This document shows positions 20,938-27,899 of a stretch of 27,899 nucleotides of DNA, piece after piece. This DNA comes from a virus, in the IMG/VR virus record IMGVR_UViG_3300031951_000964, positions 1 to 27,899 of that record; one strand, given 5' to 3'. The notes below the pieces were generated by a model. It had not been told where the DNA came from, ran no database searches, and saw only the letters and a list, made by a program, of their open reading frames with translations. Every line of letters begins with the position of its first letter. Within the stretch, counting starts at the first letter, position 1. The position numbers were made by a program, and so were the translations under genes.

Positions 20938-21156
20938 ATGTCTGGTTTGAATTGTAAGGCTTGTGTTTACTTTAATGACATAGGTCAGATGGGGCAATGC
21001 AGACGCTACCCCACTTACCAAAACCGTCACTACACAGAGTGGTGCGGTGAATTTGAGTTAGTTGCCATCGTCCCAACGGAGGATGTTACACCCGTCCCAG
21101 AGGCGGGTGCTTTTTCTCCAAAGAAACGTGGCAGACCAGCAAAGGCGGCAAAATGA
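20938..21156 (+). CDS. Four-Cys protein with C-terminal AT-hook, 72 aa
   Basis: Cys6, Cys9, Cys21 and Cys36 (CKACVYF, GQCRRYP, EWCGEF) could bind zinc or an iron-sulfur cluster. The C-terminus KKRGRPAKAAK (62-72) is an AT-hook, which binds the minor groove of AT-rich DNA. A linker rich in Pro and Val joins them. A DNA-binding role is likely. ATGA overlap with the GroES-like gene. Confidence 0.65.
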   Translation: MSGLNCKACVYFNDIGQMGQCRRYPTYQNRHYTEWCGEFELVAIVPTEDVTPVPEAGAFSPKKRGRPAKAAK

Positions 21157-21437
21157 ACTTGCAACCACTCAAAGACAAGATTCTGGTGCGCCCTGAACAA
21201 CGCATTCAAAGCACAATCTATTTCCAATCAGCAGAAGCTGAAAGCCGTGGAACAGTCATGGCGGTTGGCCCAGAAGCCCAAGCGGAAGGGTTAAACGTGG
21301 GTGACAAGATAGCCTTTGGCACATTCCACAAAGACTACAAAGACGAATACTTGAAGTTTGAGGAAATAAAGCACAATGACGAACGCTTACTCAAAATGAG
21401 TTGGCAGGATGTCTGTTTTGTAATGGAGGAAGAATAA
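21153..21437 (+). CDS. GroES-like co-chaperonin
   Basis: A 94-residue Cpn10 protein: LKDKILVRPEQ (6-16), a mobile-loop region (17-30), SRGTVMAVGPE (31-41), VGDKIAFGTF (49-58) and a final strand QDVCFVMEEE. It should cap host GroEL. Phage examples (T4 gp31, RB49 CocO) enlarge the folding chamber to admit coat protein; here the coat gene is about 6 kb downstream. ATGA and TAATG junctions place it in the accessory operon. Confidence 0.85.
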   Translation: MNLQPLKDKILVRPEQRIQSTIYFQSAEAESRGTVMAVGPEAQAEGLNVGDKIAFGTFHKDYKDEYLKFEEIKHNDERLLKMSWQDVCFVMEEE

Positions 21438-21580
21438 TGCCTTTAATTAAATCTAAATCCCCTGAAGCGTTTAAAAAGAACATTAAAGCTGAAGTAAAGG
21501 CTGGCAAACCAATTAAACAAGCCATTGCAATTGCTTACTCAGAAAAGCGTGAAGCCGCTAAAAAGGATAAAAAGAAATGA
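21437..21580 (+). CDS. Small basic protein, 47 aa
   Basis: The start overlaps the GroES-like stop (TAATG) and the stop overlaps the next ATG (ATGA). MPLIKSKSPEAFKKNIKAEV, then AGKPIKQAIAIAYSEKRE: a very common short phage protein pattern (DUF6496-like), function unknown. Basic and helical, possibly nucleic acid binding. Confidence 0.65.
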   Translation: MPLIKSKSPEAFKKNIKAEVKAGKPIKQAIAIAYSEKREAAKKDKKK

Positions 21581-21726
21581 TCGAGCAAGTAAAAGCCCGA
21601 ATTGCTGACCTTGAAAAGCAAAAAGAACAAATGTTGGCTAACTTTCACGCTATTTCAGGCGCTATTGCCGAAAATGAAGCATGGCTTAGACAACTTACGG
21701 TTGAAAAGCCAGCCGAAACCGAGTAA
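21577..21726 (+). CDS. Small coiled-coil protein, 49 aa
   Basis: ATGA overlap with the gene before. The peptide MIEQVKARIADLEKQKEQML continues as heptad-like helix to residue 41 with an acidic tail (EKPAETE). Small helical proteins of this type are frequent before terminase genes. Function unknown. Confidence 0.6.
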   Translation: MIEQVKARIADLEKQKEQMLANFHAISGAIAENEAWLRQLTVEKPAETE

Positions 21727-21738
21727 ATTAGTGGCACT

Positions 21739-22650
21739 ATGCCAACACTAGCCGACATATACAGCGCAATTGACTCTGCTAAACGCAAGGGGTCTGATTT
21801 CATTCGCAACCCCGGTGCAAGCCTACAGCAAATAGCTGGTTATGGAATGGACAGGGCTAACGCGGCAAGGGATCAGCTTTATGACGCTACGGCATCAGAA
21901 GGCATTGGGTACGGCCCTAAGACGCAAGCACTAGCAAAACAAATGGCTGGCGCTTATAACCCCCTTGGAATGACTGTTTGGCATGGTTCACCCCATGTGT
22001 TTCAAAGGTTTGACCTTGGAAAGATAGGCACAGGCGAAGGCGCACAAATGTATGGCAAAGGGTTATACACAGCCCAAGACCAAGAGGTAGCTAAAAGGTT
22101 TACCCCAAGAGACACTAAATTTGAAGATGCTTTGATGAAAAGGTACAATCAAGCTGAGAAAGCTGGTGATTACACATCAATGCAAGTTTACGAAGATTTC
22201 TTGACCCAAAAAACCCCTGAAGAAATTGCAAAGAATTTTAAAGATATGGGTTTTGTCGGTAAAGACCTAATGACCGCCCAAAAAGCGTTTGATACCGCTA
22301 AAAACTTATATCAGCAACAAACAGTAGGCAATCTTTACAAAGTTGACTTGCCTGACACACATATCCGCAGAATGTTGGATTGGGATGCGCCAATTAAAGA
22401 ACAACCAATGATCGTCAGAAAACTTGCCAAATCTATGGGAGTGGACATGAATGACCTTGGCGGTGATTTGCTGGCTAAAGTGGGCAAAGACGAAGCTGGT
22501 AGGCAAGTTATGCAAAATGCTGGAATTAGAGGCATCAAGTACTCTGACCAAATGTCAAATGGTCAATCTAAGAATACAAAGAACTTTGTTGTGTTTGACC
22601 CAAGCCACATGACTATTCAAGAACGAAACGCAAAACTTATAAATGACTGA
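21739..22650 (+). CDS. ADP-ribosyltransferase-like protein (ART-PolyVal type)
   Basis: A 303-residue protein. Residues 79-122 (TVWHGSPHVFQRFDLGKIGT, then GAQMYGKGLYTA) match the NAD-binding start of ART domains found in phage polyvalent proteins, with His82 and Tyr105/Tyr110 as likely H-Y positions. Later NLYKVDLPD (198-206), MLDWDAPIKEQP (212-223), GIRGIKYSD and NFVVFDP (282-288) continue that family pattern. The third catalytic acid is not certain. It is likely to modify a host protein or nucleic acid. The stop overlaps the TerS start by 8 bases. Confidence 0.7.
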   Translation: MPTLADIYSAIDSAKRKGSDFIRNPGASLQQIAGYGMDRANAARDQLYDATASEGIGYGPKTQALAKQMAGAYNPLGMTVWHGSPHVFQRFDLGKIGTGEGAQMYGKGLYTAQDQEVAKRFTPRDTKFEDALMKRYNQAEKAGDYTSMQVYEDFLTQKTPEEIAKNFKDMGFVGKDLMTAQKAFDTAKNLYQQQTVGNLYKVDLPDTHIRRMLDWDAPIKEQPMIVRKLAKSMGVDMNDLGGDLLAKVGKDEAGRQVMQNAGIRGIKYSDQMSNGQSKNTKNFVVFDPSHMTIQERNAKLIND

Positions 22651-23053
22651 AACAACCGAAAAACGCCCTGTTGGTCGCCCTACCCTTTACGATCCAAAAT
22701 ATTGTGAGGAAGTGGTTACTTTGGGCAGAATCGGCAAAAGCGTTGAACAAATAGCGGCAAACCTTAACGTTTCCTTACGCACAATGTATTCATGGCGTGA
22801 TGCCCATGAGGAATTTTTGCACGCCTTGGACGATGCCAAGACTTATGAGCAAGCGTGGTGGGAGGAACAAGCCGCGGCTTACATGGTTGAGAACAAAGAA
22901 AGTGACCGATTGAACGCAACATTGTGGTCACGGTCAATGGCGGCACGATTCCCAAAGAAGTACCGTGAAAGCACAAAGACTGAAATCACGGGTGCTGATG
23001 GAACGCCATTGCTCTCAGGCATTCAAGTTTCATTTGTGAAGCCAAGTGAGTGA
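22643..23053 (+). CDS. Terminase small subunit
   Basis: A 136-residue protein with a basic N-terminus (KRPVGRPTLYDP), then a helix-turn-helix (residues 33-55, SVEQIAANLNVSLRTMYSWR) and long helices. This is the plan of small terminase subunits that bind the packaging site. It lies directly before TerL with an 8-base overlap. The DNA recognised cannot be told from sequence. Confidence 0.8.
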   Translation: MTETTEKRPVGRPTLYDPKYCEEVVTLGRIGKSVEQIAANLNVSLRTMYSWRDAHEEFLHALDDAKTYEQAWWEEQAAAYMVENKESDRLNATLWSRSMAARFPKKYRESTKTEITGADGTPLLSGIQVSFVKPSE

Positions 23054-24329
23054 AGTAACCCAAGCAATTGCAAAGGCTGAGTTCCCACTCAAGCTAGAGT
23101 GCCTGTTCAAGCCATCACGTTATAAAGTTCTTTACGGTGGACGCGGTGGCGCTAAGTCATGGGGGGTAGCAAGGGCTTTGCTCATTAAAGGCGCACAAGC
23201 CCCGTTAAGAGTGCTTTGCGCCCGTGAATTCCAAACTTCTATCAAAGACTCAGTTCACAAGTTACTGTGTGACCAGATTGAGGCTTTAGGCTTGCTTGGG
23301 TTCTACGAAATCACCCAGACCAACATCAGGGGCAAGAATGGCTCTGAGTTCAGCTTTGTGGGTTTAAAGAACAATGTGGCCAACGTCAAGTCTTATGAGG
23401 GTGTTGATGTGTGTTGGGTTGAGGAAGCGCAGACAACCAGCCGTATGTCGTGGAACGTGCTGATTCCTACCATTCGTAAGGAAAAGTCTGAAATATGGAT
23501 AACCTTTAACCCTGAATTAGAGACTGATGAGACTTACCAGCGGTTTGTGCAAAACCCGCCAGAAGATTGCATTGTTCAAAAGGTCAACTGGTCTGACAAC
23601 CCTTGGTTTCCTGAAACGCTGAAACTTGAGAAAGATGCGCTTAAACACCGTGATCCACAGGCTTATAACGTGGTTTGGGAAGGTTTATGCCGCCAGACAG
23701 TAGATGGGGCTATCTTTGCCAGAGAAATGCAACTGGCTGAGTTAGATGGGCGCATCACAAAGGTCAACTACGATGCCACAAAGCCCGTTCACGCCATCTT
23801 TGACCTTGGTTGGTCTGATGCCACAGCAATCTGGTTCTTACAGTTTGTAGGCATGGAAACCCGCTTGATTCGTTACATTGAGGGCAATCAGCAGACCATG
23901 AGCGACTATCTAGCCAAGATGCAGACCTTTGGCTATATGTACGACACCCTCTGGCTACCGCACGATGCTGAAAACAAGACGCTGGCGGCAAACGGTAGAA
24001 GCATTGAGGAAATTGTTAGGGGTGCTGGTTATAAGACCAAGATAATTCCTAGAACGCCCATCATGGATTCAATCAATGCGGCTAGAACATTGTTTACTAA
24101 TATGTGGTTTGACAGGGAGAACTGTCACGAAGGCTTGCAATGCCTACGCCATTACCGTTACGATGTTGACCCAGACACCAAGCAATTTAGCAAAACGCCT
24201 TTGCACGACAATTATTCACATGGCGCTGATGCGTTTAGGTATATTGGTCTGATGGTCAATGAGCCTAGACAAGCCAGAAAGCCTAGACCTACCGCAAATT
24301 ATGGTAGCCAACACTCATGGATGAGTTAA
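23046..24329 (+). CDS. Terminase large subunit (packaging ATPase/nuclease)
   Basis: A 427-residue PBSX-type terminase. Walker A is GGRGGAKS (31-38), Walker B VDVCWVEEA (120-128), and NPELETDET (155-163) follows. The nuclease acids are Asp253 (FDLGWSD), Asp307 (LPHDAEN) and Asp395 (HGADAFRY). The start is GTG 23046, eight bases inside TerS; no better ATG precedes the Walker A motif. It drives DNA into the prohead and cuts it. Confidence 0.92.
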   Translation: MSEVTQAIAKAEFPLKLECLFKPSRYKVLYGGRGGAKSWGVARALLIKGAQAPLRVLCAREFQTSIKDSVHKLLCDQIEALGLLGFYEITQTNIRGKNGSEFSFVGLKNNVANVKSYEGVDVCWVEEAQTTSRMSWNVLIPTIRKEKSEIWITFNPELETDETYQRFVQNPPEDCIVQKVNWSDNPWFPETLKLEKDALKHRDPQAYNVVWEGLCRQTVDGAIFAREMQLAELDGRITKVNYDATKPVHAIFDLGWSDATAIWFLQFVGMETRLIRYIEGNQQTMSDYLAKMQTFGYMYDTLWLPHDAENKTLAANGRSIEEIVRGAGYKTKIIPRTPIMDSINAARTLFTNMWFDRENCHEGLQCLRHYRYDVDPDTKQFSKTPLHDNYSHGADAFRYIGLMVNEPRQARKPRPTANYGSQHSWMS

Positions 24330-24358
24330 AATGGCACAAAATCACTTAGGGCAACATC

Positions 24359-26440
24359 ATGGCTGATGATTACGACTCACGAATTCAGGAAGCAATTGAC
24401 TTCTTAAAGTTTGCAAACGATGCAGACACAATGAATCGTCAGGAAGCGCTTGAAGATTTGAAGTTTGGCGCTGGTGATCAATGGCCTGTAGAACTGCAAA
24501 ACTCACGCAATCTTGAATCCCGCCCTGTCATCACGGTGAACAAGGTGGACAACTATTGCCGCCAAGTCTCTAATCAGCAACGCCAGCAACGCCCCCGCAT
24601 TAAAGTCCATGCCACAAATACGCATGAGGACATGGTTGACGCACAGACAATCAGCGGCATCATTCGCCACATTGAAGTCAATTCCAATGCTGACCATGCT
24701 TATGACAATGCGTTTGAATACGCTGTTCGCATGGGTTGGGGCTATATGCGGGTCAGAACTGACTACATTTCAGAGGATTCCTTTGATCAGGAAATCTACA
24801 TTGACCCTATAGATAACCCATTCACGGTGTACTTTGACCCCAATTCAGTAGCGCCTGATGGCTCTGACGCTGACCGTTGCTTAATTACAACAATGATGCT
24901 GAAAGAGGAATTCCGCAAGCTGTACCCTGATGCTGATGATGGCGGCACAAGTTTCACACAGCGCGGCACAGGCGACTCACAGTCTGAGTGGATCACCAAA
25001 GAGGATATTCGCCTTGCTGAGTATTACTACACCGTCAGAGAAAAGGCTACGCTTTATCTTTTGAGCGATGGTTCAGCTACCTTTGCTGATGACAAAGACT
25101 TCTTTAAACGCCTTGACGCTTACGGCATCACGGTGATTGACAAGCGCGATTCATTCAAGAAAACAATTAAGTATTGCAAGATGACCGCGGTTGAAGTGCT
25201 TGAGGAACGTGATTGGGCTGGCAAATACATCCCAATTGTTCCCGTGTACGGCAGACACATTGTCATTGGTGACAAGCGCAAAAAGTTTGGCATGATTCGC
25301 TATGCCAAAGACCCACAGCGTATGTATAACTTTTGGCAGACTTCTATCACAGAAGGTGTGGCGCTTGCCCCCAAAGCCAAATGGTTGCTGGCTGAAGGTC
25401 AGGACGAAGGGCATGAGAACGATTGGTCAAATGCCAACATCAAGTCATTCCCACTTCTGCGCTACAAACAGACAGACATTGACGGTCGCCCTGCACCCGC
25501 ACCAGTTCGCCTACAGCCAGAGCCGCCACAAGCGGGAATTATGGCCGCGGCTATGGGTGTGGACAACGACATTAAAGCTATCATGGGTGTGTTTGACCCT
25601 GCTCAACTTGGTCAAGGCAACATTTCAGGCAAAGCATTGAACGGCCAGCAACAGCAAGTTGACCTGACAAACTTTGACTACTACGACAATTTGACCCGTT
25701 CAATTGCTCACGTTGGCAAGATTTGCCTTGATTTGATTCCTAAGATTTACGACACAGAGCGTGTTATGCGAATCATTGGTGACGATGGCAAGCCAGAACT
25801 GTTGACGATTAACCAGCGTGACTCTGTTGACCATGTGCTGAATGACATTAGCGTTGGTCAATACGATGTGGTGATGGAAACAGGGCCGGGCTACAACAGC
25901 AAACGCCAAGAAGCCGTGGACAATATGCTTCCCCTGCTGTCAGCCGCACCAGAATTGATGCAAGTGGCTGGAGACTTGGTGTTTAGAAACATGGATTGGC
26001 CGGGCGCGGACATCATTGCTGACCGCCTTGCCGCTTCTAACCCAATGGCTCAAATTGACGATAAATCCAAAGTGCCGCCCCAAGTTCAAATGCAACTGGC
26101 TATGTCGCAGAAACAGATTCAGGAACTTACACAGGCGCTTCAGGCTAGAGATTTGTTGCTGAAAAACCGCATGGACGTTGAGCAAATGAAGCAAGACTCA
26201 GAGACTAAGCGCACCCTGATGAAAGAGACAGGCAGGGCAAATGAGGCTGAACTGCGTGAACAAAGTGACCGTGTTGAAATGCAAATGCGTGTTGAGGGTC
26301 AGGCAAACGATACGGTTATCAATTCTCAGACAAAGTTAGAGATTGAAAGAATGAAGCAACAGATTGCTATTTTGTTGGCCACAATGCACAAAGAAACACT
26401 ACACAATGCAAGTGCAGAGACAACAGAACGGGCTATTTGA
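24359..26440 (+). CDS. Portal protein, P22 gp1-like
   Basis: A 693-residue protein close in length to P22 portal (725 aa). Family-type segments are AIDFLKFANDADTMNRQEAL, QRQQRPRIKVHAT, DNAFEYAVRMGWGYMRV and NPFTVYFDPNSV, and the C-terminal 120 residues are long charged helices that would form the barrel. It forms the dodecameric ring through which DNA enters and to which gp4-like subunits bind. It sits between TerL and scaffold, as expected. An 11-codon frame at 24331 in front looks like chance. Confidence 0.88.
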   Translation: MADDYDSRIQEAIDFLKFANDADTMNRQEALEDLKFGAGDQWPVELQNSRNLESRPVITVNKVDNYCRQVSNQQRQQRPRIKVHATNTHEDMVDAQTISGIIRHIEVNSNADHAYDNAFEYAVRMGWGYMRVRTDYISEDSFDQEIYIDPIDNPFTVYFDPNSVAPDGSDADRCLITTMMLKEEFRKLYPDADDGGTSFTQRGTGDSQSEWITKEDIRLAEYYYTVREKATLYLLSDGSATFADDKDFFKRLDAYGITVIDKRDSFKKTIKYCKMTAVEVLEERDWAGKYIPIVPVYGRHIVIGDKRKKFGMIRYAKDPQRMYNFWQTSITEGVALAPKAKWLLAEGQDEGHENDWSNANIKSFPLLRYKQTDIDGRPAPAPVRLQPEPPQAGIMAAAMGVDNDIKAIMGVFDPAQLGQGNISGKALNGQQQQVDLTNFDYYDNLTRSIAHVGKICLDLIPKIYDTERVMRIIGDDGKPELLTINQRDSVDHVLNDISVGQYDVVMETGPGYNSKRQEAVDNMLPLLSAAPELMQVAGDLVFRNMDWPGADIIADRLAASNPMAQIDDKSKVPPQVQMQLAMSQKQIQELTQALQARDLLLKNRMDVEQMKQDSETKRTLMKETGRANEAELREQSDRVEMQMRVEGQANDTVINSQTKLEIERMKQQIAILLATMHKETLHNASAETTERAI

Positions 26441-26515
26441 TTTTGTAAAGAATATGTGGTAAAAACCACTAAACCTTACCTGTGAGGGTCACAGGGTTAA
26501 ATCGTTGGGAAACGT
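26441..26515 (+). promoter_or_regulatory. Intergenic region with two perfect hairpins before the scaffold gene
   Basis: GTGGT-AAAA-ACCAC (26456-26469) and CCTGTGA-GGG-TCACAGG (26479-26495). Neither is followed by a T-run, so they are not ordinary terminators. They may set mRNA stability or control scaffold translation, whose ribosome site (GGGAAA) is weak. Scaffold synthesis is autoregulated in P22. Confidence 0.4.
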
Positions 26516-27415
26516 ATGTCCGAAAAAGAAGCAAGTCAAGTATTGACAAGCGAGAATGCGGCAGAATTTTATGCAAACAGATTAGGTTTAGCTGAATCTC
26601 CAGCGGAGACTGAGGCGGTTGAAGAAACCGAGCCAGTAGCCGAAGATGATCAGAGTGAGCCGAAAGAGGCAGAAAAGGAAGCAAACCAAGAGGGTGAGCG
26701 AAAGCAAAATCCTAAACTTGAAAAGCGGTTTTCAGAGATAACCAAGCAACGTGAGGAAGCGCGAAAAGAAGCGCAGACAGAGCGTCAAGCTAGGGTAGAA
26801 CTAGAACAGCGTTTGGCGGCACTAGAACAGCAAAGACAGCCTCAACAGGCGGTTAGTGTTGATCCAGAGCCACAACCGAGCCAGTTCAACGATGCGTTTG
26901 AGTATGCGAAGGCTCTTGCTGAGTATTCGACAGAAAAAGCGTTAGCTGAACGTGATAGGCAAATGGCACAGCAGAGAGAGCAGGAAGCGCAACAAAAGAT
27001 TATCCAATCTTGGGCGCAGAAGGTTCAGGAAGCGAAAGCCGAATTGCCCGATTTTGATGATTTGGTCGCATCTAGTGACGTAGTTGTAAACAACGCAGTC
27101 AGGGATGCAATTCTGGAGAGTGATGTAGGCCCAAAAATCCTGTATCACCTAGCTGAAAATAATGACCTAGCCAAAAAGATCGCCAGCTTGAGTCCAAATG
27201 CCGCGCTTAGAGAGATAGGTAAATTGGAAGCAAAGTTTGAGGTTAATCCTGAAACTAAGCAGACAGCCCCTGTTGTAAGAAGTAAAGCACCAACACCGAT
27301 TCAACCGATTCGCGGTGGGCAAGGCAAGGCTGATGTACCGATTTCCGCTGATGGCGAATTTCATGGTTCATATCAGGCTTGGAAAGCCGCCCGTAAAGCG
27401 GGGAAAATTCGGTAA
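26516..27415 (+). CDS. Scaffolding protein, P22 gp8-like
   Basis: A 299-residue, highly charged protein (P22 gp8 is 303). Acidic N-terminus, coiled coil at about 68-115 (EKRFSEITKQREEARKEA), helical middle, and a basic C-terminus (SYQAWKAARKAGKIR) like the coat-binding helices of P22 scaffold. It stands between portal and coat. It should guide prohead assembly and then leave. Weak ribosome site, see the hairpins upstream. Confidence 0.8.
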   Translation: MSEKEASQVLTSENAAEFYANRLGLAESPAETEAVEETEPVAEDDQSEPKEAEKEANQEGERKQNPKLEKRFSEITKQREEARKEAQTERQARVELEQRLAALEQQRQPQQAVSVDPEPQPSQFNDAFEYAKALAEYSTEKALAERDRQMAQQREQEAQQKIIQSWAQKVQEAKAELPDFDDLVASSDVVVNNAVRDAILESDVGPKILYHLAENNDLAKKIASLSPNAALREIGKLEAKFEVNPETKQTAPVVRSKAPTPIQPIRGGQGKADVPISADGEFHGSYQAWKAARKAGKIR

Positions 27416-27439
27416 ACCTAATCTTTTTGGAGAATTTAA

Positions 27440-27899
27440 ATGGCTAATAATTTATTGACGATCAGCAAGATCACCAACGAAGCGTTGATGGTCTTGGAAA
27501 ATGAGTTGACTTTCACAAGTGAAGTTGACCGCAACTATGATGACCAGTTCGCTGTTGTCGGTGCAAAGATTGGTAACACAGTCAATGTCCGCAAGCCCGG
27601 TCGTTTCATTGGTACTACTGGCCCTGCGCTGAACGTGGAAGATTTTAACGAGACTTCAGTTCCCGTTACTTTGTCCACACAGTTTCACGTTGATACACAG
27701 TTCACAACACAAGACTTGGCTTTGTCCTTGGATATGTTCAGTGACCGCGTGTTGAAGCCAGCTATTGCCGCTATTGCCAACAAGATTGACCGTGACGGTA
27801 TGTCTATGGCTACCCTGCAAACTGCCAACATCGTTGGTACTGCTGGAACACCGCCTACAGGCTTGATCACATATCTGACTGCTGGCGCTTACCTTGACT
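27440..27899 (+). CDS. Major capsid protein, P22 gp5-like (3' partial)
   Basis: The ATG at 27440 has TTTTTGGAGAATTTAA upstream, a strong ribosome site. 153 residues are visible with no stop before the window edge. MANNLLTISKITNEALMVLE, then DDQFAVVGAKIGNTVNVRKP and FTTQDLALSLDMFSDRVLKP follow the P22 coat protein family start. Its place after the scaffold gene confirms the assignment. Confidence 0.88.
   Translation, partial: MANNLLTISKITNEALMVLENELTFTSEVDRNYDDQFAVVGAKIGNTVNVRKPGRFIGTTGPALNVEDFNETSVPVTLSTQFHVDTQFTTQDLALSLDMFSDRVLKPAIAAIANKIDRDGMSMATLQTANIVGTAGTPPTGLITYLTAGAYLD

Noticed and set aside
24331-24366. 11-codon frame in front of the portal gene
   Set aside because: Too short and without a ribosome site; the spacing is ordinary untranslated sequence.
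1-27899. CRISPR array, insertion sequence or transposase
   Set aside because: No regularly spaced direct repeats and no transposase-like reading frame were seen on either strand.

Overview
The window looks like most of a P22-like podovirus genome (short-tailed, headful-type morphogenesis set), probably infecting a betaproteobacterium from fresh water. The phage assignment rests on a terminase, portal, scaffold, coat, gp4-like, gp10-like and ejection protein series in P22 order. The host guess is weaker: it rests on the general resemblance of the small accessory proteins to those of Burkholderiales phages. No integrase, CI-type repressor, polymerase, helicase, tRNA or CRISPR array was seen. 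The order is permuted relative to P22: the window begins inside a tail-fibre-like gene and ends inside the coat gene, so if the genome is circular or circularly permuted a few kb between coat and fibre are missing.

Layout: 1-4742 (+) holds fibre/tail chaperone genes and the gp4-like and gp10-like tail closure proteins. 4756-10823 (+) holds three large ejection-type proteins. 10826-11368 (+) is a short tailspike-head-binding plus collar protein. 11370-13350 (+) is a lysis cassette: several small membrane proteins, a 3-TM holin and a GH24 lysozyme. 13336-17514 (-) is the leftward early operon: an annealing protein (DUF1071/Sak-like), a YqaJ exonuclease, an SSB-like small protein, zinc-ribbon proteins and many tiny genes, driven by three copies of one promoter/5'-hairpin/RBS module. 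17650-17808 (+) is a 52-residue Cro-like regulator, probably leaderless. 17829-17983 is a strongly structured, probably non-coding RNA ending in a T-run. 18229-20416 (+) is a replication/recombination series: DnaT-like protein, RusA, NinB, zinc-ribbon and HNH-like proteins. 20656-22650 (+) holds small accessory genes, a GroES-like co-chaperonin and an ADP-ribosyltransferase-like protein. 22643-27899 (+) is the packaging and head module: TerS, TerL, portal, scaffold and coat (partial).

Genes are packed with ATGA or TAATG junctions, which exposes several genes shorter than 50 codons (12198, 15119, 15998, 17650, 19500, 21437, 21577). The most unusual items are the cloverleaf-like RNA next to cro, the three covarying 5'-hairpin leaders, the mobile beta-type domain inserted into both gp4 and gp10, and the ADP-ribosyltransferase-like gene fused by overlap to the packaging operon.
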